From assembly GCA_964649145.1 (NCBI GenBank), contig CAZYOQ010000007.1, positions 1 to 64,000 on the forward strand: DNA of 64,000 nucleotides, given 5' to 3'. Below the pieces are notes generated by a model, which was given only the letters and a program-made list of their open reading frames with translations, was not told the DNA's origin and searched no databases. The position numbers were made by a program, and so were the translations under genes. Origin of the DNA: MGBC163016 sp964649145 (GTDB lineage Bacteria > Actinomycetota > Coriobacteriia > Coriobacteriales > Eggerthellaceae). Shown here piece by piece: positions 33,758-42,317 of the stretch (positions are counted from its first letter, which is position 1; each line of letters begins with the position of its first letter).

Positions 33758-35770
33758 TTATTTCATCAAGCTAGCAATAGATTGGCTAAACTTCAGTGGG
33801 TCATCAATCGGGAGTCCTTCAACAAGCAGCGCCTGGTCATATAAAATCTTTGTGTACTTCTCTATCTTTTCAGTGTCGCCTGATTCTTGTGCGCTGCGCA
33901 GCGTCTCAAAGACTTCGTGCTTGGGGTTTACTTCCATGACGATATGGATGTCGGGTACCTCTTCGTCAGCTCCACCTGGTTGATGCTTGAAGATTTGTGC
34001 CATTTGGAGCGATACGGCGCCTTCAGTTGTGAGGACAACTGGTGCGTCGGTGAGGCGGGTAGATACTGTGACCTTTTCCACTTTGCCTTCCAGCGCGTCT
34101 TTCATGACTTCGAACAGGTCGGAGTTTTCTTCGGTGGTCTTTTCGGCCTCTTTCTTTTCTTCCTCGCTTGTAAGACCAAGGTCTTCAGAGCTCACATTTT
34201 TTAGCATGAAGTTTTTTGGCTGCTCTTGGTTGCCTTCATCATCGAATGTAACAAGCTTTTCAGATGAGTAGCTGCCAAGTGCCATCATGCAGAATTCGTC
34301 AACGTCTTGATCGCAAAGGAGCACGTCGTAGCCCTTAGCAAGAACGGTTGTGACTATTGGCATCTGAGAGAGGCGTTCAATTGAGTCGCCCGCGGCGAAG
34401 TATATCGCTTCTGCATCTTCTGGTGCGTCGGTCACATATTCTTCAAGAGTGACCATCTTCTTCTGCTTTGCCGAATAGAAGATAAGCAGGTTTTCGAGCG
34501 TAGATTTCGCCATGCCATATGAAGAATACAGGCCATACTTGATGCCGCGGCCAAACTCTTTGAAGAATTTTTCGTAGGTCTCACGGTCGTCTGCCAGCAT
34601 GTTTTCAAGTTCGCTTTTGATCTTTTTCTCAAGGCGACGCTCTATTGCACGAAGTTGCGAATTATGCTGGAGTGTTTCGCGCGAGATGTTGAGCGTGAGG
34701 TCTGCCGAGTCGACCACGCCACGCACGAAGTTGAAGTAATCGGGAACAAGCTCTTCACACTTGTCTTGGATTAGCACGCCAGAGCTATAGAGTGCAAGCC
34801 CTTTCTTGTAATCCTTTGAATACATGTCATAAGGCGCATGCCCTGGAACAAACATGAGCGCATCGTATGTAAGCGTGCCTTCCGCGTGAAGGCTAACTGT
34901 TCTGATTGGGTCTTCAAAATCGTGGAAGTCTGTCTTGTAAAACTCATTGTATTCGTCTTGTGTGACTTCGCTTTTCTTGCGCTTCCAGATTGGGATCATC
35001 GAGTTTATGGTTTCAATCTCTTTATATGTTTCGTATTCAGGTTTGCAGTCGTCATCGGCGTCTTCAGGTTTTGGAAGCTCACGGCTCTTTTCGACTTCCA
35101 TTTGGATGGGGTAGCGAACATAGTTGCTGTATTTTTTGATCAGGCTGCGAAGGCCTTGCTCACTTGCGTAGGTGTCGTAATATTCGTCACCATCGTTATC
35201 TTTCAGATGGACTATCACGTCGGTTCCGTGAGTATCGCGCTTGGCCGTTTTTATCTCGTAGCCGTCTATTCCGTTGGATTCCCAAGCGTTAGCTTCATCT
35301 GTGCCGTATGCTTTCGAAACTACGCGCACATTATTCCCAACCATGAACGCGGAATAGAAACCAACCCCAAACTGGCCGATAATGTCGACATCTGCGATGT
35401 CTTGGGATGTTTTGTCGGCTAGTCCTTCTTCGTCCTTTGCATTGGCGTTTTCTGCGGCTTGTGTGGCCTTGAATTCCATGGAATCGGAATGCGCAATAGT
35501 GCCTAGGTTCTTGTCGAGTTCGTCTTTTGTCATGCCGATGCCGTTGTCAGAGACGGTCACAGTGCGAGCATCTTTGTCGTATGAAATAGTGATAGCAAGG
35601 TCTGCTCGGTTGATTTCTACGTTCTTGTCGGTCAAGCTGCGGAAATAGAGTTTGTCTACCGCATCAGATGCGTTGGAGATTAACTCGCGAAGAAATATCT
35701 CCTTGTTCGTATAAATGGAATTGATCATGAGATCAAGCAGTTTTTTCGACTCGGTTTTGAATTTTCTCAT
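33758..35770 (-). CDS. htpG: Molecular chaperone HtpG (bacterial Hsp90)
   Basis: A 670-residue Hsp90, a cytoplasmic ATP-dependent chaperone. The N-terminal GHKL ATPase has FLRELISNASDAVDKL, VSDNGIGMTKDEL and IGQFGVGFYSAFMV. The middle domain carries ISRETLQHNSQLRAIERR with the catalytic-loop Arg. The C-terminal dimerisation domain is present to residue 670. There are acidic/Lys-rich insertions near 85-110 (ENANAKDEEGLADK) and about 225. Monocistronic. A perfect CIRCE and a strong promoter lie upstream, so HrcA control is expected, unlike Bacillus, where htpG is not in the HrcA regulon. Confidence 0.96.
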   Translation of the reverse strand: MRKFKTESKKLLDLMINSIYTNKEIFLRELISNASDAVDKLYFRSLTDKNVEINRADLAITISYDKDARTVTVSDNGIGMTKDELDKNLGTIAHSDSMEFKATQAAENANAKDEEGLADKTSQDIADVDIIGQFGVGFYSAFMVGNNVRVVSKAYGTDEANAWESNGIDGYEIKTAKRDTHGTDVIVHLKDNDGDEYYDTYASEQGLRSLIKKYSNYVRYPIQMEVEKSRELPKPEDADDDCKPEYETYKEIETINSMIPIWKRKKSEVTQDEYNEFYKTDFHDFEDPIRTVSLHAEGTLTYDALMFVPGHAPYDMYSKDYKKGLALYSSGVLIQDKCEELVPDYFNFVRGVVDSADLTLNISRETLQHNSQLRAIERRLEKKIKSELENMLADDRETYEKFFKEFGRGIKYGLYSSYGMAKSTLENLLIFYSAKQKKMVTLEEYVTDAPEDAEAIYFAAGDSIERLSQMPIVTTVLAKGYDVLLCDQDVDEFCMMALGSYSSEKLVTFDDEGNQEQPKNFMLKNVSSEDLGLTSEEEKKEAEKTTEENSDLFEVMKDALEGKVEKVTVSTRLTDAPVVLTTEGAVSLQMAQIFKHQPGGADEEVPDIHIVMEVNPKHEVFETLRSAQESGDTEKIEKYTKILYDQALLVEGLPIDDPLKFSQSIASLMK

Positions 35771-35822
35771 TTGCGCGTTCCTTTTCTTTCTTGTTTGCTA
35801 CGCTAATGCTTCGAATATGCAA

Positions 35823-35876
35823 TTAGCACTCTAAAGTTTCGAGTGCTAATTATAGAATGCGAATTGATGATGTCAA
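35823..35876 (-). promoter_or_regulatory. CIRCE and consensus promoter of htpG
   Basis: TTAGCACTC-N9-GAGTGCTAA at 35823-35849 is an exact CIRCE. On the minus strand a TTGACA (35871-35876), 16-bp spacer, TATAAT (35849-35854) precedes it, so the element covers the transcription start. The leader to htpG is about 75 nt. Confidence 0.92.
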
Positions 35877-35932
35877 GGCACAAGAGCAGCGCTAGCTAGA
35901 CCAAAGCCGCAAAGAATGTATAATCACCAAAC

Positions 35933-37003
35933 ATGAGTTATTGCGACATCAAAACCATCGGAATTCCTAGAGCCCTTCTTTGGTACAAGTACGGAAGGCA
36001 CTGGCAGACCTTCTTTGAGCTTTTGGGCTTTACGGTTCTTGTTAGCGACGTAAGCGATAAGGCAATATTCGATGAAGGCGAGCGACGGTCGTCTGACGAG
36101 GTTTGCCTGGCATCCAAAATGTATCTGGGTCATGTTGCACAGTTGATAGGGAAGTGCGACGCAATTTTTGTTCCTAATCACGACAGTTGTGACGTTCGAG
36201 CAGGCTTCTGCACAAAATACCAGTCTCTGCCCGACATGGTTGCAGCTACGTTTCGAGACGACTATGTGCGCATCCTTACCATTCACATCGAACGGGCAAT
36301 GGATCAAAAGCGTACGCGTCGCGCATATGTGGATTTCGCCATACACGAACTTGGCGCAACGCCCAAGGCCGCGCTTTCTGCTTATCGCAAGTCCACGGCG
36401 TTTCTTCGTGCATACGAGCGGCGCGTTGCAAACCATCAGGAGGAAACTTTCAAGTTGCTTGCAACTTACAAGAAATTGCTTGAAAAAGATAAGTCTGGAA
36501 GCGAAAGCGCGCCTTTAACGATCCTTCTTGTAGGACACCCCTATGTTACACACGATGACTATATCTCTGGTGACATCAAAGACGCCATAGAAGCTATGGG
36601 GGCAGTACTTATATATGCTGATGAAAGCGACCATTCTTCTTGCTTTAAGCGCAGCTTTGAATTCTCGGATACTCTTCCCTGGATAATCAATCGCGAACTT
36701 GTAGGTTCTATACTGAACAACCTTAGCCGCATAGATGGCATCGTATTGCTGTCGGCATTTCCGTGCGGGCCTGATTCCATGTTCGACGATGCGGTTATGC
36801 GCAAAATCAATGACGTTCCCGTGCTGAATCTTATGATCGATTCTCAAAGTGGAAGTGCTGGCGTGCAAACAAGGATTGAAAGTTTCATCGATATTCTGCA
36901 TTTCCAGGGGAAAGGGTCATATCTTGCGGAAAAGGTCGACAGTGCTGGTAGCGCCGAGCCTGCCAGCGCTGGCTCCGCAGCCAAAATAGGAGGCGCGCGA
37001 TGA
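35933..37003 (+). CDS. Acyl-CoA dehydratase activase-related protein (DUF2229 type)
   Basis: A 356-residue protein starting IKTIGIPRALLWYKYGRHWQTFF, the common N-terminus of DUF2229 proteins. C-rich and aromatic segments such as SSDEVCLASKMYLGHV and HDSCDVRAGFCTKYQSLPD follow, then LLVGHPYVTHDDYIS and LLSAFPCGPDSMFDD. These cysteines may ligate an iron-sulfur cluster, as in (R)-2-hydroxyacyl-CoA dehydratase subunits and double-cubane proteins. It overlaps the next gene by 4 bases, forming a three-gene unit with an HgdB-like protein and an activase. In many Clostridia these parts are fused in one very long protein. The actual substrate is unknown. Confidence 0.8.
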   Translation: MSYCDIKTIGIPRALLWYKYGRHWQTFFELLGFTVLVSDVSDKAIFDEGERRSSDEVCLASKMYLGHVAQLIGKCDAIFVPNHDSCDVRAGFCTKYQSLPDMVAATFRDDYVRILTIHIERAMDQKRTRRAYVDFAIHELGATPKAALSAYRKSTAFLRAYERRVANHQEETFKLLATYKKLLEKDKSGSESAPLTILLVGHPYVTHDDYISGDIKDAIEAMGAVLIYADESDHSSCFKRSFEFSDTLPWIINRELVGSILNNLSRIDGIVLLSAFPCGPDSMFDDAVMRKINDVPVLNLMIDSQSGSAGVQTRIESFIDILHFQGKGSYLAEKVDSAGSAEPASAGSAAKIGGAR

Positions 37004-38178
37004 GCGCAAACGAAGCCATCCTTGGTGGGAATGTCGAAGACCCAAAGCTTGCTAAATTCATTTCCAAGCACCTGAAAAAACCGGAGAGGCATCCCAAAAA
37101 AGACTCCCATAAAAACACTAAAGTCGCGGTATTTCGGTATGCCTACTATCAGCCTTTGTTCAAGTTTTTTGTCGAACAGGTTTTGGATTGCGAATACATT
37201 TGGCTTCCGGAGGCTACAAGGCGCACGATGGATCTTGGCATCAAATACTCTACTGACTACGTTTGCACGCCTTTCAAACACATGATGGGCGACTATATCG
37301 AGGCGCTTGAGCTAGGAGCCGATTTACTCGTTCAAGTTGGGGGTCCTTGTAGGCTGGGCTTTTATGGCGAGATGCAAGAGAGCATATTGCGCGATGAGGG
37401 CTACGAGTTTACTATGCTCAACTTCTCTCATGGAATCGAGCAAGGCTATGTGGGGTGGGCCAAAGAGGTCTTGCGGCTCGTGAACCCCGATATCGATCTT
37501 CCTCATGGAATTAAACAGCTATTGGTTTGTGCGCCGTTTATGGATGCGCTTGATAATGTGCGCGACTACTATATGGCAAATGGCGGGTTCGAGCTTGAAC
37601 CGGGGGCATATAAGCAGGCGTGGAATGCGGCCTTAGACGATTTTTCTGCATGCGAAACGAAAGCTGATGTTTTGGCTGCTCGCAACAAAGCACTTGATCG
37701 CATGCGCGCCATCCCGATAAACAAACCCGATAACCCCATTCGAATAGGTATTGTGGGCGAGCTTTATACCGCGATAGATGAGCACAGCAACTTGGGGCTA
37801 GACGAGAAGCTTATGAATATGGGTGTCGAGCTTCATCGCGAGCTGAACTTCTCGAATCGCTACCTTCACTACAATGAAAACAACAGGCGTAAATCTATAT
37901 CTGATTACGTGCGCTTCGATGCAGGTCCTACTTCCACGCTTACGCTGCAAGCTGCCAAAAAATATGCGGAAGAAGGATTTAACGGCGTCGTTCACGCAAA
38001 ATGTGCTGGATGCACGCCCGAGATTGACTGCATCCCAATACTTCGTCGAATATCAGAGGACTTCCACATGCCAATGTTGTTTCTTACATACGATACAGAG
38101 ACAAGCGACACGGGCTTAATGACGCGCCTTGAGGCGTTTTATGACATGCTCGCAATGTCGAGGAATGCAAAAGCTTGA
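37000..38178 (+). CDS. HgdB/HgdC-associated CoA dehydratase-like protein
   Basis: A 392-residue protein with the same look as 2-hydroxyacyl-CoA dehydratase-type subunits. KVAVFRYAYYQPLFKFFV starts the fold. STDYVCTPFKHMMGDYIEA, VGGPCRLGFYGEMQESILR and VHAKCAGCTPEIDCIPILRR provide the conserved cysteines, and MLFLTYDTETSDTGLMTRLEAF ends it in the manner of the family. It probably carries an iron-sulfur cluster and receives an electron from the ATP-driven activase encoded 10 bases downstream. It overlaps the upstream gene by 4 bases. Whether it dehydrates an acyl-CoA or reduces another substrate is not decided by sequence. Confidence 0.78.
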   Translation: MSANEAILGGNVEDPKLAKFISKHLKKPERHPKKDSHKNTKVAVFRYAYYQPLFKFFVEQVLDCEYIWLPEATRRTMDLGIKYSTDYVCTPFKHMMGDYIEALELGADLLVQVGGPCRLGFYGEMQESILRDEGYEFTMLNFSHGIEQGYVGWAKEVLRLVNPDIDLPHGIKQLLVCAPFMDALDNVRDYYMANGGFELEPGAYKQAWNAALDDFSACETKADVLAARNKALDRMRAIPINKPDNPIRIGIVGELYTAIDEHSNLGLDEKLMNMGVELHRELNFSNRYLHYNENNRRKSISDYVRFDAGPTSTLTLQAAKKYAEEGFNGVVHAKCAGCTPEIDCIPILRRISEDFHMPMLFLTYDTETSDTGLMTRLEAFYDMLAMSRNAKA

Positions 38179-38188
38179 AAGTGTGGTT

Positions 38189-39166
38189 ATGGAAAAGGCG
38201 TTTTTGGGAATAGACATCGGTTCGATCTCGACCAAAGGAGTCTTGATTGATACGAATCGAAATATTATTGCGCGCTCGTATCTTTGGACCGAAGGCGATC
38301 CATCTAATGCGGCAAAGCGCGTAGTTGGGGAGCTTTCTGATCAGGCAGGCCGTGATGTAGAGATCGTGGGTGCAGGCACTACAGGCTCAGCTAGGCGCCT
38401 TGTTGGGGCGATGCTTGGTGCTACGGTTGTGAAAAACGAGATTACGGCACATGCCGTCGGAACCACCTATGTTCACCCAGATGTTCGCACGATTCTTGAA
38501 ATTGGCGGCCAAGATTCAAAAATTATTCTCATCGATAACGGCATAGCTATTGACTATGCGATGAATACCTTATGCGCCGCTGGAACAGGTGCGTTTCTCT
38601 CAAGCCAGGCGCACAGGCTAGGTGTCGATGTCGAGGATTTCGGTGAGATCGCTCTTACTTCAAAAAAGCCTGCAAACATTGCCGCTAGGTGTACGGTCTT
38701 TGCTGAATCTGACCTCGTACACAAGATACAGGTAGGCTATTTGCGAGAGGACATAATCGCAGGTCTTTGCAATGCCGTTGCATCCAATTACCTAAATAAT
38801 GTTGGCAAAGGGAAAAGGATTGAACCTCCTGTTGTCTTTCAAGGGGGAGTTTCTAAAAATGTTGGCGTAGTTCACGCTTTCGAAGAGCAGCTAGGTATGC
38901 CTGTTTTGGTAGATGCCGATGGGCACTTAATGGGTGCTTACGGGATAGCCCTTCTAGCGGCTGCAGAAGCGCCAATTGCAGGGGAGCACAAGATAGACCT
39001 TGAAGCCTTCCAGACTTTTGACTTCCTTACGCGTGAGGTCGAGTGCCAGAAATGTGCTAATCACTGTGAGATCATCTGCGTGTATAAGGACGGGACAATT
39101 ATCGACTCATGGGGAAATCGCTGCGAGAAGGGCGAGATAGGCGCTTCGAAGGCTCATAGCGCATGA
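38189..39166 (+). CDS. Acyl-CoA dehydratase activase (BadF/BadG/HgdC ATPase)
   Basis: A 325-residue ASKHA-fold ATPase. The start at 38189 (MEKAFLGIDIGSISTKGVLID) gives the canonical phosphate-binding loop; earlier in-frame starts overlap the upstream gene. Further marks are GAGTTGSARRL, EIGGQDSKIILID, the cluster cysteines in MNTLCAAGTGAFL and NIAARCTVFAESDL (the two Cys of the intersubunit [4Fe-4S]), and VFQGGVSKN. A C-terminal extra cysteine cluster is present: CQKCANHCEIICVY and WGNRCEKG. Such activases use ATP hydrolysis to lower the potential of one electron. It is the last gene of the three-gene unit. Confidence 0.88.
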   Translation: MEKAFLGIDIGSISTKGVLIDTNRNIIARSYLWTEGDPSNAAKRVVGELSDQAGRDVEIVGAGTTGSARRLVGAMLGATVVKNEITAHAVGTTYVHPDVRTILEIGGQDSKIILIDNGIAIDYAMNTLCAAGTGAFLSSQAHRLGVDVEDFGEIALTSKKPANIAARCTVFAESDLVHKIQVGYLREDIIAGLCNAVASNYLNNVGKGKRIEPPVVFQGGVSKNVGVVHAFEEQLGMPVLVDADGHLMGAYGIALLAAAEAPIAGEHKIDLEAFQTFDFLTREVECQKCANHCEIICVYKDGTIIDSWGNRCEKGEIGASKAHSA

Positions 39167-39285
39167 TCTAGCGCTTGTTGCTGCACTTGCTTTCAGCGAT
39201 GCCTCGCGGTTATTTGTCTTGACATGCCCATATTTGCCGCAAGTTTTAATCAAGTAGGGTTTGGTTAAACCCATTTAGTGGGTGT

Positions 39286-40245
39286 TTAGCCGTCAATAAT
39301 ATCTCTGGGATCTCGCAGTTCGTTTGGGGGGACGCGAACCTCGAAGCACCCAAGATCGATAAGCTTTTCGATTGTGCGCTTTGCAGGCAGGCTCCCTCCA
39401 AATTGATATGCATATTCAGCTGCTTTGAGTAGCGTGATATTGTGCATAAGGTCGCCCATCGTATCCACATCGGGCACCGGAGGTATCAACTTGACGGGAA
39501 GGCCGCTATTTTGTGCTTTGGAAATGTATGCGGGTAATACAGTTAGTCCGCTTTCGTTATAGAAAACACCTGTGTGGTTGAATTTGGTATCTCGCGTCCA
39601 ACCTACGATGCTTACTCCCATTTCTTGATCGGGCGATATCACGATTCCGCAGGGGAAATTTGGCTCACCTGTATTGTCATCTGTATTCGTTTTACCGAAT
39701 GAGTGAAGTGCTTCAAACCCGCGAATAATATCATCAGCAGAAAGCGCTGGCATGTCGGCGCCCATGGAAAGGATGCAGTCAGCGCCATCTTTCCAAACTT
39801 GGTCGAAAGCATCGTTGTAATGTTCGTCAAACGATGAACCCGAGTCTCCTATAAACCTTATGTTCTCACTTGGAATTGAGGCATTTTCGACAAGTTTGCG
39901 CATGGCGTCCACATTGTAAGTAGGCGCAGTTGAGATATATAGGCGATATTCATCTGCAGGCGCGTTTTGTAAGGAAGACGATTCTAAAACCTGGCCCTCC
40001 TCTTGTGCTGTAATCTTGCCGGATTCTGGGAGTTGCATGGTGTCAGCGTTGCCGGCTTCTGGGAGTTGCAAGGTATCAAATGCAGAAAGGCTTATGTCTA
40101 TAACGTCTAGAAGCATAGCCTCGAACAGCTCAGAGGCATCTTCTGGTGAAAAAACGCCGTCTTTTAACACAGACAGCCTAGTTTTAACCTTGCCTGCTTC
40201 TGGCAGCTTCGCGAACAATAGAAGTGCGTTTAGTCGTTTGTGCAT
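39286..40245 (-). CDS. TIGR04282/DUF2064-type glycosyltransferase
   Basis: A 319-residue GT-A-like protein. The N-terminus LLLFAKLPEAGKVKTRL is the family signature. SMGADMPALSADDII gives the DxD-like site, and VSIVGWTRDTKF and DVDTMGDL follow. In Bacteroides-like bacteria relatives act in carbohydrate or cofactor glycosylation; the substrate is unknown here. Between about residues 58 and 92 an insert contains LQLPEAGNADTM and MQLPESGKITA, near-copies of the signature LPEAGKVKT, seen also as DNA repeats at 40013-40072. This may be a recent slippage or recombination product. The gene is convergent with the activase unit. Confidence 0.8.
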   Translation of the reverse strand: MHKRLNALLLFAKLPEAGKVKTRLSVLKDGVFSPEDASELFEAMLLDVIDISLSAFDTLQLPEAGNADTMQLPESGKITAQEEGQVLESSSLQNAPADEYRLYISTAPTYNVDAMRKLVENASIPSENIRFIGDSGSSFDEHYNDAFDQVWKDGADCILSMGADMPALSADDIIRGFEALHSFGKTNTDDNTGEPNFPCGIVISPDQEMGVSIVGWTRDTKFNHTGVFYNESGLTVLPAYISKAQNSGLPVKLIPPVPDVDTMGDLMHNITLLKAAEYAYQFGGSLPAKRTIEKLIDLGCFEVRVPPNELRDPRDIIDG

Positions 40246-40487
40246 GAAACCCCCTTGTGAGCCGTCGTCTCATTATAAAGCCCCATTACCTAGGTAGATT
40301 ATGTTTGCGTGGCAAATTGCGCCTTAAATCTCGCAGAGATGCCATATGATGGTGTACGCATTTGCTGCTTTTGCAGATGCAATATAAAATAATGAAGCTA
40401 ATTTTGGAGTCGGCTGAAAATGCCGCAGATGATGCAGGTGTAAGTATCGAGAGGCGTCATCAAGACACACCAGGAGGATCATTCGCC

Positions 40488-40559
40488 GTGAATATAGCAG
40501 TGGCTAAAAAAGGCTATGTAGGCCTTTCTCTTGCAGTTCTCCTTTCGCGACTTGCATAG
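40488..40559 (+). pseudogene. N-terminal remnant of a UDP-sugar dehydrogenase (Ugd-like)
   Basis: A GTG with AGGAGG ten bases upstream starts 23 codons reading NIAVAKKGYVGLSLAVLLS, followed by a stop. This is the N-terminal beta-alpha start of UDP-glucose 6-dehydrogenases (usual IAVxGxGYVGLSLAVLL). The glycine loop is damaged (AKKG instead of a GxG form). Nothing of the remaining ~400 residues is present before the exporter gene at 40617. The start signal survives, but the gene is dead. Confidence 0.7.
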
Positions 40560-40616
40560 ACGCGACTAGCCTAGAACGAAAACGAACTAATCCAAAAAAA
40601 GGCTAATATTAGGCAC

Positions 40617-41435
40617 ATGTTTTTTCAGACTTTAAAACAGATATTGACTCCTCAATGGGAGAATCGCACTCAGATCCTGAATCTTGCTAAATTTGACCTT
40701 AAAAAACAATTCAGGGGCACCGCTTTAGGGCCGTTTTGGTTGTTTGCAGGCAAGATCGTCTACATTGCAGTTTTCTGGTTCGCCTTGGAGATAGGCCTTA
40801 GAGGCGGCGGAGAGTTTGGGCCAGATGCACCCCCATACATTCTTTGGCTTACAGCTGGCCTAATTCCGTGGTTTTATATCTCAACCATGATTAATAGCGG
40901 AATAAATGTATTTGCCAAGTTCAAATACCTTGTAAATAAGATCAAGTTTCCGCTAGCGGCAATACCTACGATTTATGGATGCTCCAACATGTTCATCCAC
41001 TTATGCTTTTTGGCCGGGCTAATTGTTTTGTACTTCCTTTGCGGTCAAGGGCTTAGTCCGTATTTGATCCAGCTGCCTTTCGCGGTAATCTTGATGTTCG
41101 TCTTCTTCTATATGTATTCACTTACGCTAAGTTGTTTGAGCACCATCAGTAAAGACTTCCATAATCTAATGAGTACGCTGTCCACGCCAATCTTTTGGGT
41201 TTCGGGAATCATATTTAACGTTTTTGGGCTTGGAATTGGGTGGCTTGAAACGCTTCTTATGTTCAACCCTGTTACGTTTGTTGTCACTTTTTATCGCGCT
41301 ATCTTTTTCGATCAGATATGGATATGGGAAAAACCTATGGCGCTTATTGGGTTTGGAATCATCTTTTTAGTGATGTTCCTTGTGATGATAGTTGTTTTCA
41401 GAAGGACTCATGAAGAGGTGCATGATGTCATCTAA
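40617..41435 (+). CDS. ABC-2 type polysaccharide export permease (Wzm/TagG-like)
   Basis: A 272-residue inner-membrane permease. An N-terminal amphipathic stretch with LAKFDLKKQFRGTALGPFW is the ABC-2/TagG signature. Six hydrophobic helices follow, with PPYILWLTAGLIPWFYIS, FPLAAIPTIYG and the late WVSGIIFNV. It exports undecaprenyl-linked polysaccharide or teichoic acid together with the ATPase encoded by the overlapping next gene. The Ugd remnant lies 57 bases upstream. Substrate specificity cannot be read. Confidence 0.88.
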   Translation: MFFQTLKQILTPQWENRTQILNLAKFDLKKQFRGTALGPFWLFAGKIVYIAVFWFALEIGLRGGGEFGPDAPPYILWLTAGLIPWFYISTMINSGINVFAKFKYLVNKIKFPLAAIPTIYGCSNMFIHLCFLAGLIVLYFLCGQGLSPYLIQLPFAVILMFVFFYMYSLTLSCLSTISKDFHNLMSTLSTPIFWVSGIIFNVFGLGIGWLETLLMFNPVTFVVTFYRAIFFDQIWIWEKPMALIGFGIIFLVMFLVMIVVFRRTHEEVHDVI

Positions 41436-42216
41436 GGCGGGCAAAGAAAAGCTTCAAAGAATTGATGACCCAAACGACGACATTGCGATCAAGTTCGAAC
41501 ATGTGACGAAGCGCTACCGTCTTTACAAGGATGAACAGCAGCGTCTAGCCAGCATCTTTTGGGCTAGGAAAAAGCGCAAGGAAATAGCGACCATTTGTGC
41601 CAACAACGATCTTTCATTTGAGATCAAGCGGGGAGAAGCGGTCGCTTTTCTGGGATCCAACGGTGCGGGGAAATCTACTGCGTTAAAGATGATCACAGGG
41701 GTTACCTATCCCTCAAAAGGTAAGGTTACAGTCAACGGACACGTAAGCGCGCTACTTGAACTTACTGCCGGTTTTGACAAGAAGATGACGGGTAGAGAAA
41801 ACATCTATTTGCGAGGTCAAGCATTAGGCTTTACTGAAGAAGAACTTAATGAGATGGAAGAGCCTATTATCGACTTTGCGGACATTGGCGTTTTTATAGA
41901 CCAGCCGATTAGCATGTATTCTTCTGGCATGAAGTCACGTCTTGGTTTTGCTTTTGCAGTTGCAACCGACCCAGAGATACTCGTAGTTGATGAAGCGCTT
42001 GCTGTGGGCGACCGGGCTTTCAAGAAAAAATGCTATGCGAGGGTGCGCGAGATCATGCAAAACGATAACGTAACAGTGCTGTTCGTGACACATTCGTCTA
42101 AATCGGCTGAGGAATTCTGTACTCGCGGTATAGTCCTTGACCATGGTAAGAAAAAGTTCGACGGCCCTATTCAAGACGCCATAGCGTTTTATGACAAGAT
42201 GGTGGGCGTCGAATAA
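41425..42216 (+). CDS. Polysaccharide/teichoic acid export ATPase (Wzt/TagH-like)
   Basis: A 263-residue ATP-binding subunit. I use the ATG at 41425, 6 bases after agagg; ATGs at 41410 and 41422 are alternatives. Walker A is FLGSNGAGKSTALKMI, the signature SSGMKSRLGFAFA (short SSGM form typical of Wzt/TagH), and Walker B PEILVVDEALAVGD. The H-loop is VTHSSKSA. It overlaps the permease gene by 11 bases. It lacks the C-terminal carbohydrate-binding domain of some Wzt proteins, so chain-end recognition is not expected here. Confidence 0.9.
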   Translation: MSSKAGKEKLQRIDDPNDDIAIKFEHVTKRYRLYKDEQQRLASIFWARKKRKEIATICANNDLSFEIKRGEAVAFLGSNGAGKSTALKMITGVTYPSKGKVTVNGHVSALLELTAGFDKKMTGRENIYLRGQALGFTEEELNEMEEPIIDFADIGVFIDQPISMYSSGMKSRLGFAFAVATDPEILVVDEALAVGDRAFKKKCYARVREIMQNDNVTVLFVTHSSKSAEEFCTRGIVLDHGKKKFDGPIQDAIAFYDKMVGVE

Positions 42217-42229
42217 ACCATAAACACGA

Positions 42230-42317
42230 CGGGCTCGTCGCGAATCGTTAGTCGCTAGTAGCTAGGCATTTGCTACTGCCGCTAGGCGTAAGTTGCTAGT
42301 CGCTAGGCGCAAAGTCG
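42230..42317 (+). repeat. Short imperfect repeats between convergent genes
   Basis: Units such as gttgctagtcgctaggcg recur four to five times between the exporter ATPase and the convergent glycerophosphotransferase gene. They resemble the gctagc-rich repeats at 3270 and 24632. Confidence 0.6.
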
